Below are positions 33,213 to 42,874 of a stretch of DNA of 64,000 nucleotides, piece after piece. Every line of letters begins with the position of its first letter. The first letter of the stretch is position 1. Made by a program: the position numbers and the translations under genes. Source of the DNA: Pinus tabuliformis (Eukaryota; Streptophyta; Pinopsida; Pinales; Pinaceae); the NCBI GenBank assembly GCA_031772625.1, contig CM062820.1, positions 310,813,340 to 310,877,339 of the forward strand. The letters run 5' to 3'. The notes beneath the pieces were generated by a model that searched no databases, was not told the origin of the DNA, and saw only the letters and a program-made list of their open reading frames with translations.

Positions 33213-34920
33213 TTTCTCAACCTAAAGATCAACGCAGGAATAAAGGGTGATTGTTCCGTTTAAAATAAATTTTTAACGACGCTTAGACACAACTTGCTTT
33301 TTCACTTTTAAAGAGTCGAGAAAAAGCTAAATATGACTCTAGTCTCCTTCGATGTTTTAACGAGCCCGAAGTGACAAATGCTTGCATGGACTTTTTTCGT
33401 TATAGAGTCTGAAAAAGGCCAAAAGGAACTGCTCTAGAGTTCTAGGTAGAGGGTGTGCCAAACTTTTCGCAAAACCGCAGAATACTTTTTAGGGTACAGG
33501 CGGTCGATCTTCCTGAATGCTGTGTTCAGTGCATTGCGATCAGTAGGGCGGCCGACACGGCTTCCTAAGGATAAAGGTTTTATGCCTATAACGGTCTCCC
33601 AATATATACGCGACGGTACGTGGGAGCACAATCCGTACTGGTACTAATCGTCCCTCAGGAGGAATCACCCAACCATCAGTGAGGCGACCAGTGACCAGGT
33701 TTTACGACGCCGGAACATGTCTCTAGCCTAGACCTCTATGTTGTGCGTTATGTTGCAAAGCGTTGTTAAGTTCATTCGATTTATTTTAGGTTGATCTTTT
33801 TAGATGTTTGCCTTTCTGGATCACCACGAGATGTATGATACAATTCCTAAATGCAGTCTAAAGATGATAAGCAAGCTTTTATATCTTTTCCACAATGAAA
33901 ATCCTAGCTACAAAGGGAAAAGAAAGACACCATCCAGTCTCAAAGAGCAATCAGCACACTTTAATGCACTTTTCCTAAATCAAGCATGCAAACTATCAAG
34001 ATGCAAATGCACAATGCAGGTGTTTGTTTTCCACTTTCTTAATATTGATGCCTAAAAAGAAAGCTTTTTGTACAACTTTGAATTTGCTTTTAAATGACAA
34101 ATACAAACAAGTTTACTTTTTCGAAATCAGAAAGGGTAGAAGAGAATACAACACTTTACGACCTTCGAAATGAACACTTGTTTCGACACTTAAAAGAGAC
34201 AAACTCAAACCAAAAGCAAAAGTGAATGTATAATCAATTGTAAACAGCCAATGAACTCTCTCCTAAGATCACAATCAACAGATCTGAATCAAGGGCTACA
34301 GGATGATTATTTCACTCTTGCAAAGGAAAACTGTAAATGATGCCACAAACACATAAAAACACTCACAGTCTTTTTGTACAAAAGGAGGCAGAATTTAAGC
34401 AGAGAAAAAGGGTTATCAGACTGGTACCTATGCTAGTTACAGGCTGCAAAAATTAGAGATTAAAACAAGGCAAAACAGAGCAGAGAACCCCAGCAGCACA
34501 AGGCCTAACTGGATCAACGCACCCTCAACACAGAGGTTTTGACATTCAGCGCAGGTAGCCTTCACGGGACCTGCGTTGAAATGCAGAACCTCTTCACAGG
34601 GTCTGCGCTGAAGGAGAAACGAGAGTTCCTCACTGGGTTCTGGGTCACAGTTTGCTGATTAATCTACGGTTTCAGGCCAAATAAAAGCAACAAGCAAGGT
34701 ACAATCAAAGGGATGCTTTGAGGGAGGACTAAGATCTATCACAAAGGATCATCAAATCATTTGTGAGTCCATTGTTCAGATCATAGACAAATCCAGTGAT
34801 TGGATCAAAGCAGCAGCTGTCTACTTTGCATCTGAGAATAGCAGATGCAGTTCGATTGTTGTTGTTGAGTCTATGAAACAAACAATGATAGAGACACAAA
34901 TAAAATGACTAAACAGATCT
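33213..34920 (-). other. Untranslated leader of element A
   Basis: About 1.7 kb between primer site and first ATG. 33430-33720 is clearly shared with B (56570-56830), including the word GTATATATTGGGAGACC on the sense strand. 34540-34630 holds short copies of a GCGCAGGTAG-type word also found in the LTR. Hairpins lie at 33296-33417. Confidence 0.65.
33296..33417 (-). repeat. Leader hairpins of element A
   Basis: Three stems: 33296-33327 (GCTTTTTC/GAAAAAGC, 8 bp), 33347-33371 (CTTCG/CGAAG, 5 bp) and 33391-33417 (6 bp). Sense-strand loops read CGACTCTTTAAAAG, GGCTCGTTAAAACA and AGACTCTATAAC, the same type as in the 3' array. Confidence 0.75.
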
Positions 34921-34940
34921 CCCCAGCAGAGTCGCCAATT
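34921..34940 (-). promoter_or_regulatory. Primer binding site of element A (tRNA-Arg type)
   Basis: Minus strand TGGCGACTCTGCTGGGGA, two or three bases inside the LTR end. B has TGGCGACTCCGCTGGGGA. Known as the primer site of Tat/Ogre-group elements. Confidence 0.88.
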
Positions 34941-36000
34941 TGTTGTGGGGAAAAATGCCTATGCAGGACAATCCTATCCACCTAAGGTGTGACAGTGCCT
35001 TAGCAACAAACAGACACAGCTATTCTAGTATTCTTCCTTTATGAATTAAGAATGAAGAGAGATGGATGGACTAACCGGTGTCTTCCGTTTGTCCCTCGAT
35101 CCGATTTCTCTTCTCTTTGAGAGTTCCCAGCTACATGCCTTCTCGCTCGCCCAGCTTCAACAGGTCTCTGCAAGATCACAAGAAGAGAACACTACACAAA
35201 GACATAGATTCATATTCATAACTAGTTCAAGATTAGAAATAAACTAAACATACTAATGCAATCATACATCAAAGATACATCAGTATATAGGAGAAACCAA
35301 GATAGCTTTATTGATGAATAACAAGGTTCAGGAAGAGATACAACCAAGAAGGCTCCAATCCAGCATCTCCTTCCCAGCAAATGGAATTCCTATCTTCACC
35401 TCCCTTCAAAGCATTAAGCACCCAATGATTCCAATCTCAAACCAACATCAATTCTTTGCAATAACAAAATTCCAGCCTCTAGATCTCATGGAGGAGAGAT
35501 CCATATATAGATGTTTGGAGAGAGGATGAGTCAGCTTGAGATCTGACTAGTGTCCTCTCCCTCTGTCAGTTCTTGTTTCCACTGGGAGGTTCTTGCTTCC
35601 ACTTGGGGTTTGAGAACCTCTTACTCATCATGAGTCGAATTCATTGAGGCAAGTGTCATTGAGGAAGATTCTGGAAGCTTCCAGGGTCTTGACACCTCGT
35701 TGAATGAACTTTCCATTTGTCAATTCCCACTCAACACACCCTGGTAGTGCCTCTACCTGCGTTGCAGTGCAGGTAGCCAGTTCAGACTTTGCATTTCAGC
35801 ACAGACAACTAGTGGAGCTCTTGAATTGATCCTGAATTGACTTGTTTTTGAGCAGTTTCTGGTGGAGAACTTCTTTGAATTGCTGTGGTTTGTTAGCCTT
35901 GTTCCTCTAGGGGTAGGAACAACATGATTAGGGACTTTGGATCCCTTAGATTATGGACATTTCATGCTTATAGATGTAAGGCACAAAAATGTCTATAACA
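34941..36000 (-). repeat. 5' LTR of element A
   Basis: 1060 bp, TGTTATAGAC at its minus-strand start, ACAACA at its end. A TATA-like CTATATATGG on the minus strand lies at 35501-35510. Confidence 0.95.
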
Positions 36001-36005
36001 ACTTC

Positions 36006-38081
36006 CCTAAGTTTTTCTTCTACTTTGACCTAAGCCTTCAACCTGCGTATCTATTTCCTTCATACCATGATATAATAGGACATTTAACTTTAGTTTTTAA
36101 AATTTACCCACATCTTTAGTCTTTTACGATTTTCTTTAGTAGCAACTTCATCATCCCATTGAGTTATTCTTTTAACTCAATTATTTTTGTATGAAAATCC
36201 TTATCACTTATCCTCTTTTTGCTAATTTCCTTGGGATTTTCTCTCATCTTGTTGTAGCTTTCTCCTGAACTCTTTTCTTGACTATCCATAGCCATATCTA
36301 TATATTTCTTTGTGACCTTGTCCATGCTTAATTTTGAGCTACAAATAATCCCCTGCATTAACAAACCTTCTCACCTTGTTACACAATACCTCATTAAGAT
36401 TCTATTTATCAACTTTACAATTATATTGAGAGGGGGGGTTGAATCATTATGGTACAAAATTTTACTTATTTATATCCACTCAAAAATCACAAAAAATTAA
36501 TCATAATATAAAATCATATAACATAGGATATCTGTGGAAACCTTTATGGGAGAAAACAATGAAACTTCTTTTAATTAGTTGTTAATTTTAGGAACCAACC
36601 TATTTTTACAATATTTATAGGCACCAACCTACATGAGACACCAATCCCCTCATATTTGTAGGCACCATCCTGTTAGATACATAAATCTGCATTATTTTAT
36701 AGGAACAAACCTAAAGGACATGCAAACCCCTTCATATTTGTAGGCACCAACTTGCTAGAGACACCTATCCCTATTGATCTCTAAACCACAATATGATCTT
36801 ATCTGGTCCTCTCTAATCTTCTTCAATTCTTTCTAGTTACCTCATCAACCTTAGCTTTGCACTAGTTACATTACTCAAAAATCCCTGTCTACAACTCATA
36901 TTTCTTTATAAGGAGCTCACGTAGCCCAAGCAAACCTCTCTTTACTTATCCATGTGTTGTTTCCATAGATCCTAGGATAATTTGTCATGACACACTGACT
37001 TATCCTATGCTTATACTTTCTTTTTCTCACTTCTTTTCTCACAAATCCTATTTGGGAATTTTAATTTATAGATCCTTCTTGTGTCCGATTTTAACTAGTT
37101 TGGCACTTTTTCCAACTAATCCTAGATTTGTGCCACTTCTTATGAAAATATTTTATTCTTACTTATAGCTCCCTTCGTCCAACCTGTTTCAAAGGTTTGA
37201 AGAAGTGTTATGCAAGCAAGTTTTTCATTTCTTTAAGCTCCCTTCCATCTAACCTTGAAACCCAAGGATTCTATAACTGTTTACCCACTAAATTTTAACT
37301 TTACTTGGTGCACACCAAATACATGAATACTAGACACCCTTGAAAAATTAACTTCCTTTAGACCTGTTGGAAGGAACCTTTCTTAATAGGAGATGGAAAA
37401 CATTTTTTCCCCCAGGCCCGTTAGCTAATAAACATCAGGATATCAGTTATTTGAAGTTGTTGATACAAACAGATGTGCAAAACACTAGGATCCAAAACTA
37501 TTTTATCACCTAGGTTTAGAGGAAAAAAATCACCTAGAACCACACATCGTGGCCAAGCAACTACCATATAAACTCCCTAGGATCTTTAGAGTTTTCAAAC
37601 ACTTGTAAAAAATTACCTCATGATTCCAAGGTCTCGAGGGTGCTAATTCCTCATGTGCTACATGTCATATCCCTATGACCAAGCTTTGTCGCTGTCGAGC
37701 ATACATTGTTGGGTAATCAAGAGTTTTGTTGAATGCCACCCATGGATTTTGATGATTTGGGGCCTTAATGATGCCAAAAATTTATGTCAGTTGTCAATAA
37801 TTATTTATCTCCTACACTTGTCAAATGATAAATCCCAAACTATCGGGTGATTGGATAGAAAAATATTTCCCTAGGATTCTTGGGTTCTAGGGACCACTTA
37901 TCTTAGAAACTCATTCTTCCAGCAACCATAGTATGATGTGTATCAAGTCCTGATGAATACTCTACCACATGGTACACTTTCCATGCACCATATGTCACTC
38001 ACAATTATATGAATAGCCGCTTAAAAAAATTCAAAATGGGTAGATTTTTTTCCTACATTGCCACATCACTTGCTCTAATTG
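36006..38081 (-). other. Unassigned DNA, right half
   Basis: Continuation of 25192-28072 across element A. It holds a 66-codon minus-strand frame (36164-36364) rich in Lys and Glu, and no recognisable domain. From about 36430 the sequence changes to a plus-strand block beginning AGGGGGGGTTGAATC and then TGTGGAAACCTTTATGGG, words that often occur in LTRs. No partner copy is in the window, so I leave it unassigned. Confidence 0.35.
36605..36785 (+). repeat. Short tandem repeats with ATATTTGTAGGCACCAAC
   Basis: Four diverged copies, at about 36620, 36650, 36690 and 36735, separated by words such as GAGACACCTATCCC. Probably internal repeats of an old LTR or leader. Confidence 0.6.
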
Positions 38082-38086
38082 GCATT

Positions 38087-38419
38087 TGTTAGGCCCCTAT
38101 ACTACTAGTGTAACCCCTTATTGTTATTAGTATAACACACTTATTATATTGATGTACCCATGTAGTGCCCATATTGTTACTATTGTGCCCCATAGAAGCC
38201 CACTATTGTTATTATTGTGCCCTTACATTATTATTGTTATGTTGACTCTGATTATGTTATGACCCCTTAGACTCCTATATATAGAAAGGAGGTCTTTTCA
38301 TTTGTATCATCCAAGAATTGTTCATTTATGTAATGTAAAGGAGGTTGCCCCCTCGAAGAGGCTGAATGCTAAGGTGTTGATCTATCTTTTCTATCTTTTC
38401 TTGAGCTGGTTTCATAACA
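38087..38419 (+). repeat. 5' LTR of E2
   Basis: 333 bp, TGTTAGG to CATAACA; TATA-like CTATATATAG at 38275-38284. Confidence 0.95.
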
Positions 38420-38421
38420 TT

Positions 38422-38433
38422 TGGTATCAGAGC
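38422..38433 (+). promoter_or_regulatory. Primer binding site of E2 (tRNA-iMet)
   Basis: Perfect TGGTATCAGAGC two bases after the LTR. Confidence 0.95.
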
Positions 38434-38843
38434 TTTGGATTCTAGGGTTTCGCTGCTCCAAACAGGTCATCGTGGCATTTTCACTATAACTTTTTTCTGT
38501 GATGTTTTAGAAGTTGAAAAAAAAACCCATTTGAGAAGAAATCGTGCTAAACCTTGGGTCTGAATTTCAGATCTTTTCGCGCGATATTTGCGGAGATATG
38601 ATCTGAGGAAGTGGGTCTTTTTCCAGACTCCTGAATTACATTCAAAATAGGTGACCTGGGGAAAATCGTCATAACTTTCTCTCTGGGGATCAGATTAAAA
38701 TTTCATAAGAAGGTACAGAAAGAGGACGGACTGTAGTTTCTTTTATGAATTTTTCATATCCAAAGGTTGAAACAATGACTCGTGGCACGTCATACAATTT
38801 CGCTCTACTGAACTAGTCTATAATCAGGTCATCTTGGGAGATT

Positions 38844-39269
38844 GTGCATAACTCTTTCTTGGAGAATCCAATTCGGATCAAACTGGTCGCGTTGGAAAGA
38901 GGACATAGAGGGCTACTACAAGTCACAATTTCAAAACTTAAAGATCCGAAAGTACATAGTTACAGTCGTTTCAAGGTAGAGCTCCTAAAATCAAGAAAAA
39001 GCAAGATGAGGAAGTTTGATGGCAAGGATCCAGTAAATTGGATACTTCAGATGGAGCAATATTTTGATATACATGGTGTACAACTGTTACAAAAGGTATG
39101 TATTGCATCTTCATATTTAGAACCAGATCAATTTTTATGGTACAAAGGGCTTTGTTCTCGTAAACAACTTGTTACGTGGTCAATTTTCACGGAGGAAATG
39201 ATAGCACATTATGAGGATACAAAGAGCAACACCTTCTTTAGAGCAACACCACAACATTGGAAAGAGTAA
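38844..39269 (+). CDS. Leader-Gag fusion frame of E2
   Basis: 141 codons. The first 50 or so come from sequence that is untranslated leader in E1 (12480-12560 there). They run into [20 protein letters not shown] and the rest of the Gag domain up to KSNTFF. The N-terminal coiled coil of E1 is deleted. After KSNTFF the frame enters a misplaced copy of the TPQQLEEK region and stops. Whether the ATG in the old leader is used is unknown. Confidence 0.7.
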   Translation: MHNSFLENPIRIKLVALERGHRGLLQVTISKLKDPKVHSYSRFKVELLKSRKSKMRKFDGKDPVNWILQMEQYFDIHGVQLLQKVCIASSYLEPDQFLWYKGLCSRKQLVTWSIFTEEMIAHYEDTKSNTFFRATPQHWKE

Positions 39270-39547
39270 AAGGGCTTTGTGACATAGTGGAAAGCAAAAT
39301 TATGGAAACCAGGAAGTGTACCCCTCACACCTATAAAGATGGAAGTGTTGTTTCTCCTAGCCTTCCACAACCTACAAGGGTTACACCGCAACAATTGGAA
39401 GAAAAAAGAGAAAAATGGCTTTGTTACAATTGTGATAGCAAATGCACTAAAGGTCATAAGTGTGCTGAGAAGAAATTATTTTACATAGAATATGAAGAGG
39501 AGGAAGAAAAGGATCAAGAAACAACAAAAGAAGAAGATATACGCTAG
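39257..39547 (+). CDS. Gag zinc-knuckle part of E2
   Basis: 96 codons matching E1 residues about 282-363: [24 protein letters not shown] and the knuckle CYNCDSKCTKGHKC, all ligands kept, then an acidic stretch. It ends at a TAG (39545-39547) where E1 has the codon CAG, a single C-to-T change. The next frame (from 39572) is in the same register, so without this change the two would be one protein. Confidence 0.78.
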   Translation: MERVKGLCDIVESKIMETRKCTPHTYKDGSVVSPSLPQPTRVTPQQLEEKREKWLCYNCDSKCTKGHKCAEKKLFYIEYEEEEEKDQETTKEEDIR

Positions 39548-39571
39548 GACCCCACCCCAGAGAAAGAAGAA

Positions 39572-39941
39572 ATGAATCAGACCATATCTTGTAAAGCATT
39601 GGCAATAATTACCACTCCTCAAACTCTCAAGATAGAAGGACATATCAAGAAGAAAAATGTGCAAGAAGTGAAAGATCACATCGAGAAACAAGAAATGAAT
39701 CCAACCATATCTTGTAATTCATTGTTTGAAATTACCACTCCTCAAACTATCAAGATAGAAGGACATATAAAGAAGAAAAATGTTCAAGAAGTGAAAGATC
39801 ACATCGAGCATCAAGAAATAAATCTGACCATATCTTGTAAAGGATTGGAAGAAGTTACCACTCCTCAAACTCTAGAGATAGAAGGACATATCAAGAAGAA
39901 AAAGGTTCACGCAGTGAAAGATCACATCGAGCATCAACAAC
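39572..39941 (+). repeat. Three tandem 123-bp coding repeats
   Basis: Units start at 39572, 39695 and 39818, each 123 bp, about 90% alike. The 123-bp period keeps the reading frame. In E1 the two halves lie about 2.7 kb apart (near 13900 and near 16625) and share the bases AAGGT at the join. Confidence 0.9.
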
Positions 39942-40366
39942 AAGTTCTCCAACTTTTAAAGGATAACGCCACTTCGGTGCAAAATCAAACGAAACAACAG
40001 GCACTTAAAAAATGCCGACCTTACCGAATGGGAAGACTCTTCAAGGATGAGGATGTGGAAGCATTGTTTTGTGCTATCCAACAAGATTGGATAAAGGAAG
40101 CAAGGGATGAATGGAAGAAGGACGAAGAAGTATGGCCACTTATTCAAAAGTTGCAAAAGATCCCAATTCAAACAATATTTCCAGAAATTAAAGAGGAAGG
40201 AAAAATCATATTGGAACCTGGAGCAGTCACAGAAACAAGAACCCAACAGCTACGAAATCGATCAATTTCAGAGTATCTCATCAAGTGGAAGAACTTACCC
40301 GCTGAATATTCCACATGGGAGGACAAGAATTTTATAAAGAAGCATCAAGAACTACTCAAGCGTTGA
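39572..40366 (+). CDS. Mosaic protein of E2: triplicated module plus chromodomain
   Basis: 264 codons, open throughout. Residues 1-123 are three exact-length 41-residue repeats (starts at 39572, 39695, 39818). Each joins about 27 residues from upstream of the E1 protease ([20 protein letters not shown] and the Lys run) to about 14 residues from behind the integrase core (VKDHIEHQ). Then follow LQLLKDN, a piece of RNase H (ALKKCRPYRMGRLFK), the RNase H-integrase linker (DEDVEALFC to IQKLQK) and the chromodomain ([17 protein letters not shown]). Order and frame show several deletions and one backward jump. No catalytic residue is left. A role as a chromatin-binding or RNA-packaging helper is only a guess. 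Confidence 0.85.
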   Translation: MNQTISCKALAIITTPQTLKIEGHIKKKNVQEVKDHIEKQEMNPTISCNSLFEITTPQTIKIEGHIKKKNVQEVKDHIEHQEINLTISCKGLEEVTTPQTLEIEGHIKKKKVHAVKDHIEHQQQVLQLLKDNATSVQNQTKQQALKKCRPYRMGRLFKDEDVEALFCAIQQDWIKEARDEWKKDEEVWPLIQKLQKIPIQTIFPEIKEEGKIILEPGAVTETRTQQLRNRSISEYLIKWKNLPAEYSTWEDKNFIKKHQELLKR

Positions 40367-40382
40367 GGACAACGCTTTTTGA

Positions 40383-40394
40383 AGGAGAGGGGCA
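40383..40394 (+). promoter_or_regulatory. Polypurine tract of E2
   Basis: AGGAGAGGGGCA directly before the 3' LTR. Confidence 0.85.
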
Positions 40395-40727
40395 TGTTAC
40401 GCCCCTATACTACTAGTGTAACCCCTTATTGTTATTAGTATAACCCTCTTATTATATTGATGTACCCATGTAGTGCCCATATTGTTACTATTGTGCCCCA
40501 TAGAAGCCCACTATTGTTATTATTGTGCCCTTACATTATTATTGTTATGTCGACTCTGATTATGTTATGACCCCTTAGACTCCTATATATAGAAAGGAGG
40601 TCTTTTCATTTGTATCATCCAAGAATTGTTCATTTATGTAATGTAAAGGAGGTTGCCCCCTCGAAGAGGCTGAATTCTAAGGCGTTGATCTATCTTTTCT
40701 ATCTTTTCTTGAACTGGTTTCATAACA
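40395..40727 (+). repeat. 3' LTR of E2
   Basis: 333 bp, TGTTACG to CATAACA. Confidence 0.95.
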
Positions 40728-40732
40728 ACATT

Positions 40733-41772
40733 CCATATCACTATTCTATCACCTTTTTAGTTGGCATGTACCAAGAATTATGATATTGGGTATCAAGAAA
40801 ATCTATAAACTTTTGCATACCTGATGTTTTAGGGACTGGGTGGCAGAACCCTGTAGTATAAGTGTTGAAAAATGCAACAAGAAATTCTCAATTTGATTTT
40901 ACCTTGATTAAATTGAGAAAAATTGAATTTCCACAACAAAAAACAACTTGGATGATGTTAACTTATGTGACATGGCTTGTGTCACCCAATTTACTTAGTA
41001 AATTCGAGTTGGAGGAGTTAGAGTTCATTTAAGCATGTGGGATTTCTAATTTGTAGCAATAAAGGTCAGTTATCTAAGGTTGTTTTGAGCTAAACTAGTG
41101 CCAACTATTCGAGGAACTAGTGGAGGGTCAAGTTGTGCATTGGGGCTTCAGTCAAACATAGTATTCATCTAGTTAACTAATCATTCAACCCAAAATATCT
41201 ACTGCATGCAGAGAATTCGAGAACCCCGATATTGGTGGAGATTCCAAGGCAGTGTAACATTAGTTGTAGACTAGTCTTGAGTGTACAAGTGTTACCTACA
41301 GTCAGATGATCAACCTAAGGAATTATGCAATTCAATTAGAGGAATTTCCTAAATTATAGGGGCTAATTCCACAAGGGACAACATAAGGAAATAGGAGCTA
41401 GAGTCGAGGGAAAATTTGACTAAGTCTAAAACAGAGGCCTTCAGTGAGTAGAGATATAAGTTATGCACTTGCAAGGTGAGCTCAGTTCAGGAAAAAAAAA
41501 TTGTAATACATCTCTATTCATTTGATTAATGCAAGCAAACATTGGGGTTTTTAGCATATTTCTTTCCTCAGATAAAAATATTTGTTGCATGTGTGTTATT
41601 TCTTCTTGCATGTTTGATATTTTTGTTCCAAATTATGAATTAATGTCTGCAAAAATAGTAGAATAGCTTTTTGTCTTGTGATTTTGATTAAAACTTCATG
41701 AGTAGTTGCAAATATACAACCTAATTTCTACACTATGACTGTTAGTTCCATCAAATATTGCATATTTTTTTT
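40733..41772. other. Spacer, nothing recognised
   Basis: No frame above background and no internal repeat. Left flank of the large Ty3 element that starts at about 41773. Confidence 0.5.
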
Positions 41773-42874
41773 TGAACAACACTCGTAAAAATTCCATGTA
41801 ATAAAAGTTAAAAATAATAACCATGGATGATGGGACACTTATTCCAAGTTGAATGTTGGGCAGAATCCTAGTGATGGGGATCACTTGTTATTGGTTATGG
41901 CTAAGGAAATTGGCAAAATAAATGGCTAAGGCTTTGGAAAGGCAAAATGACATTTTTGGCACATTTATTTATGAAAATAGTGGAAATTATGAGAAAAGGG
42001 AGATGAAAGGTCACAGGTTGCATGTGAGGAAGAAATTGAAGGAAAATAATGGAAAATGAAGAAAATAGAGGCCTCATTCATAAAAAGGCTTTTGAGGATC
42101 AATTGTTAACCTTTTGTCAGTTTAGTTTTGGAACTCTCTCATTATTCTCTCTCTCTGTCATACTCTTGGAGACTTAGATTTTTCTTGGAGAACTCTTGGA
42201 GGGTGTGGCATACTTGGATTCTTGGAGCAAGAAAGCACAAGAAGGCATCAAGATCAGAAACTACATTAGATTTGCTTCTAGGTACCAAGTTGCATGTATG
42301 TTTCCTTCACTAGTGTTGGCATGCATGGCATATTCATGTGGATTTTTGGTTGTGATCTGTCATTGCCATGGATGATGGCTGGGATTGATAGTGGATTTCC
42401 TAGCCTTTCCATTTCCTGGATAATCATGGTGATTGTGGGTGTATTTTCATTATTGTGTTTTTGGTTGGTTCTCATGTTTCCTTAGCTTGGGTTGAGTTAC
42501 TAGTCCTACTAGGTTAGTTGGAAAAACAATCTAGAGCCCTAGAAAATCTTGGGTTGAGTTACTAGTCCTGGAGCCTTGGTTGGACAAATGCGCCATTGGT
42601 GGGTTGAGTTACTAGTCCTGGAGCCTTGGTTGGACAAATGCTCTAGAGCTCGGTAAAAATATTGGGTTGAGTTACTAGTCTTGGAGCCTTGGTTGGACAA
42701 ATGATCTTTATCCCTAGAAGGATTGGATAGAGACAGATCTGATGATGGTTTTTTGATGTTCGACTGTGAGGTGGAATCACTATTTCATGGGTTGAGGTGG
42801 ATGGCCTCTGGAATCCCTGGATGGTTTTTGATTGATGTGTTCTATGAGATCCCAGATTCATGCTTGGAATATGG
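41773..42874 (+). repeat. 5' LTR of C, first part
   Basis: Aligns with 62786-63910. The first 25 bases are poorly conserved (TGAACAACAC here, TGTAATAGCC there). Interrupted after 42874 by D. Confidence 0.82.
42484..42720 (+). repeat. Four LTR-internal repeats GGGTTGAGTTACTAGTCCT
   Basis: Units of about 50-63 bp start at about 42488, 42550, 42600 and 42662, each with GGGTTGAGTTACTAGTC followed by GAGCCTTGGTTGGACAAATG. The partner LTR has four such units at about 63520-63760, with different spacer lengths. Confidence 0.88.

Larger units (their letters stand above)
28078..36000 (-). mobile_element. Non-autonomous LTR element A (tRNA-Arg primer type)
   Basis: 7923 bp with two LTRs of exactly 1060 bp and a perfect 5-bp duplication acttc (28073-28077, 36001-36005). 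The minus-strand primer site TGGCGACTCTGCTGGGGA resembles the tRNA-Arg type used by Tat/Ogre elements. The only coding found is a zinc-knuckle plus retropepsin-like protein in three frames (31646-33212). RT, RNase H and integrase are absent, so it must have moved with enzymes from another element. The LTRs differ at about 24 positions (2.3%), so it is young. The long non-coding parts are shared with B and contain hairpin arrays. Confidence 0.93.
38087..40727 (+). mobile_element. Collapsed chromovirus E2, non-autonomous
   Basis: 2641 bp, a close relative of E1 with two 333-bp LTRs differing at only 7 positions (about 2.1%). The flanking pentamers gcatt (38082-38086) and acatt (40728-40732) agree at four of five bases. 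Primer site and polypurine tract are intact. Inside, only pieces of the E1 gene remain, joined in a new order: a leader-gag fusion, a rearranged gag with zinc knuckle, a module repeated three times, a piece of RNase H, the linker between RNase H and integrase, and the chromodomain. RT and the integrase core are absent. The low LTR divergence suggests that it moved in this reduced form. Confidence 0.92.

Noticed and set aside
36430..37400. Possible LTR beginning with AGGGGGGGTTGAATC.
   Set aside because: The words are suggestive but no second copy, primer site or target duplication is present, so I did not call an element.
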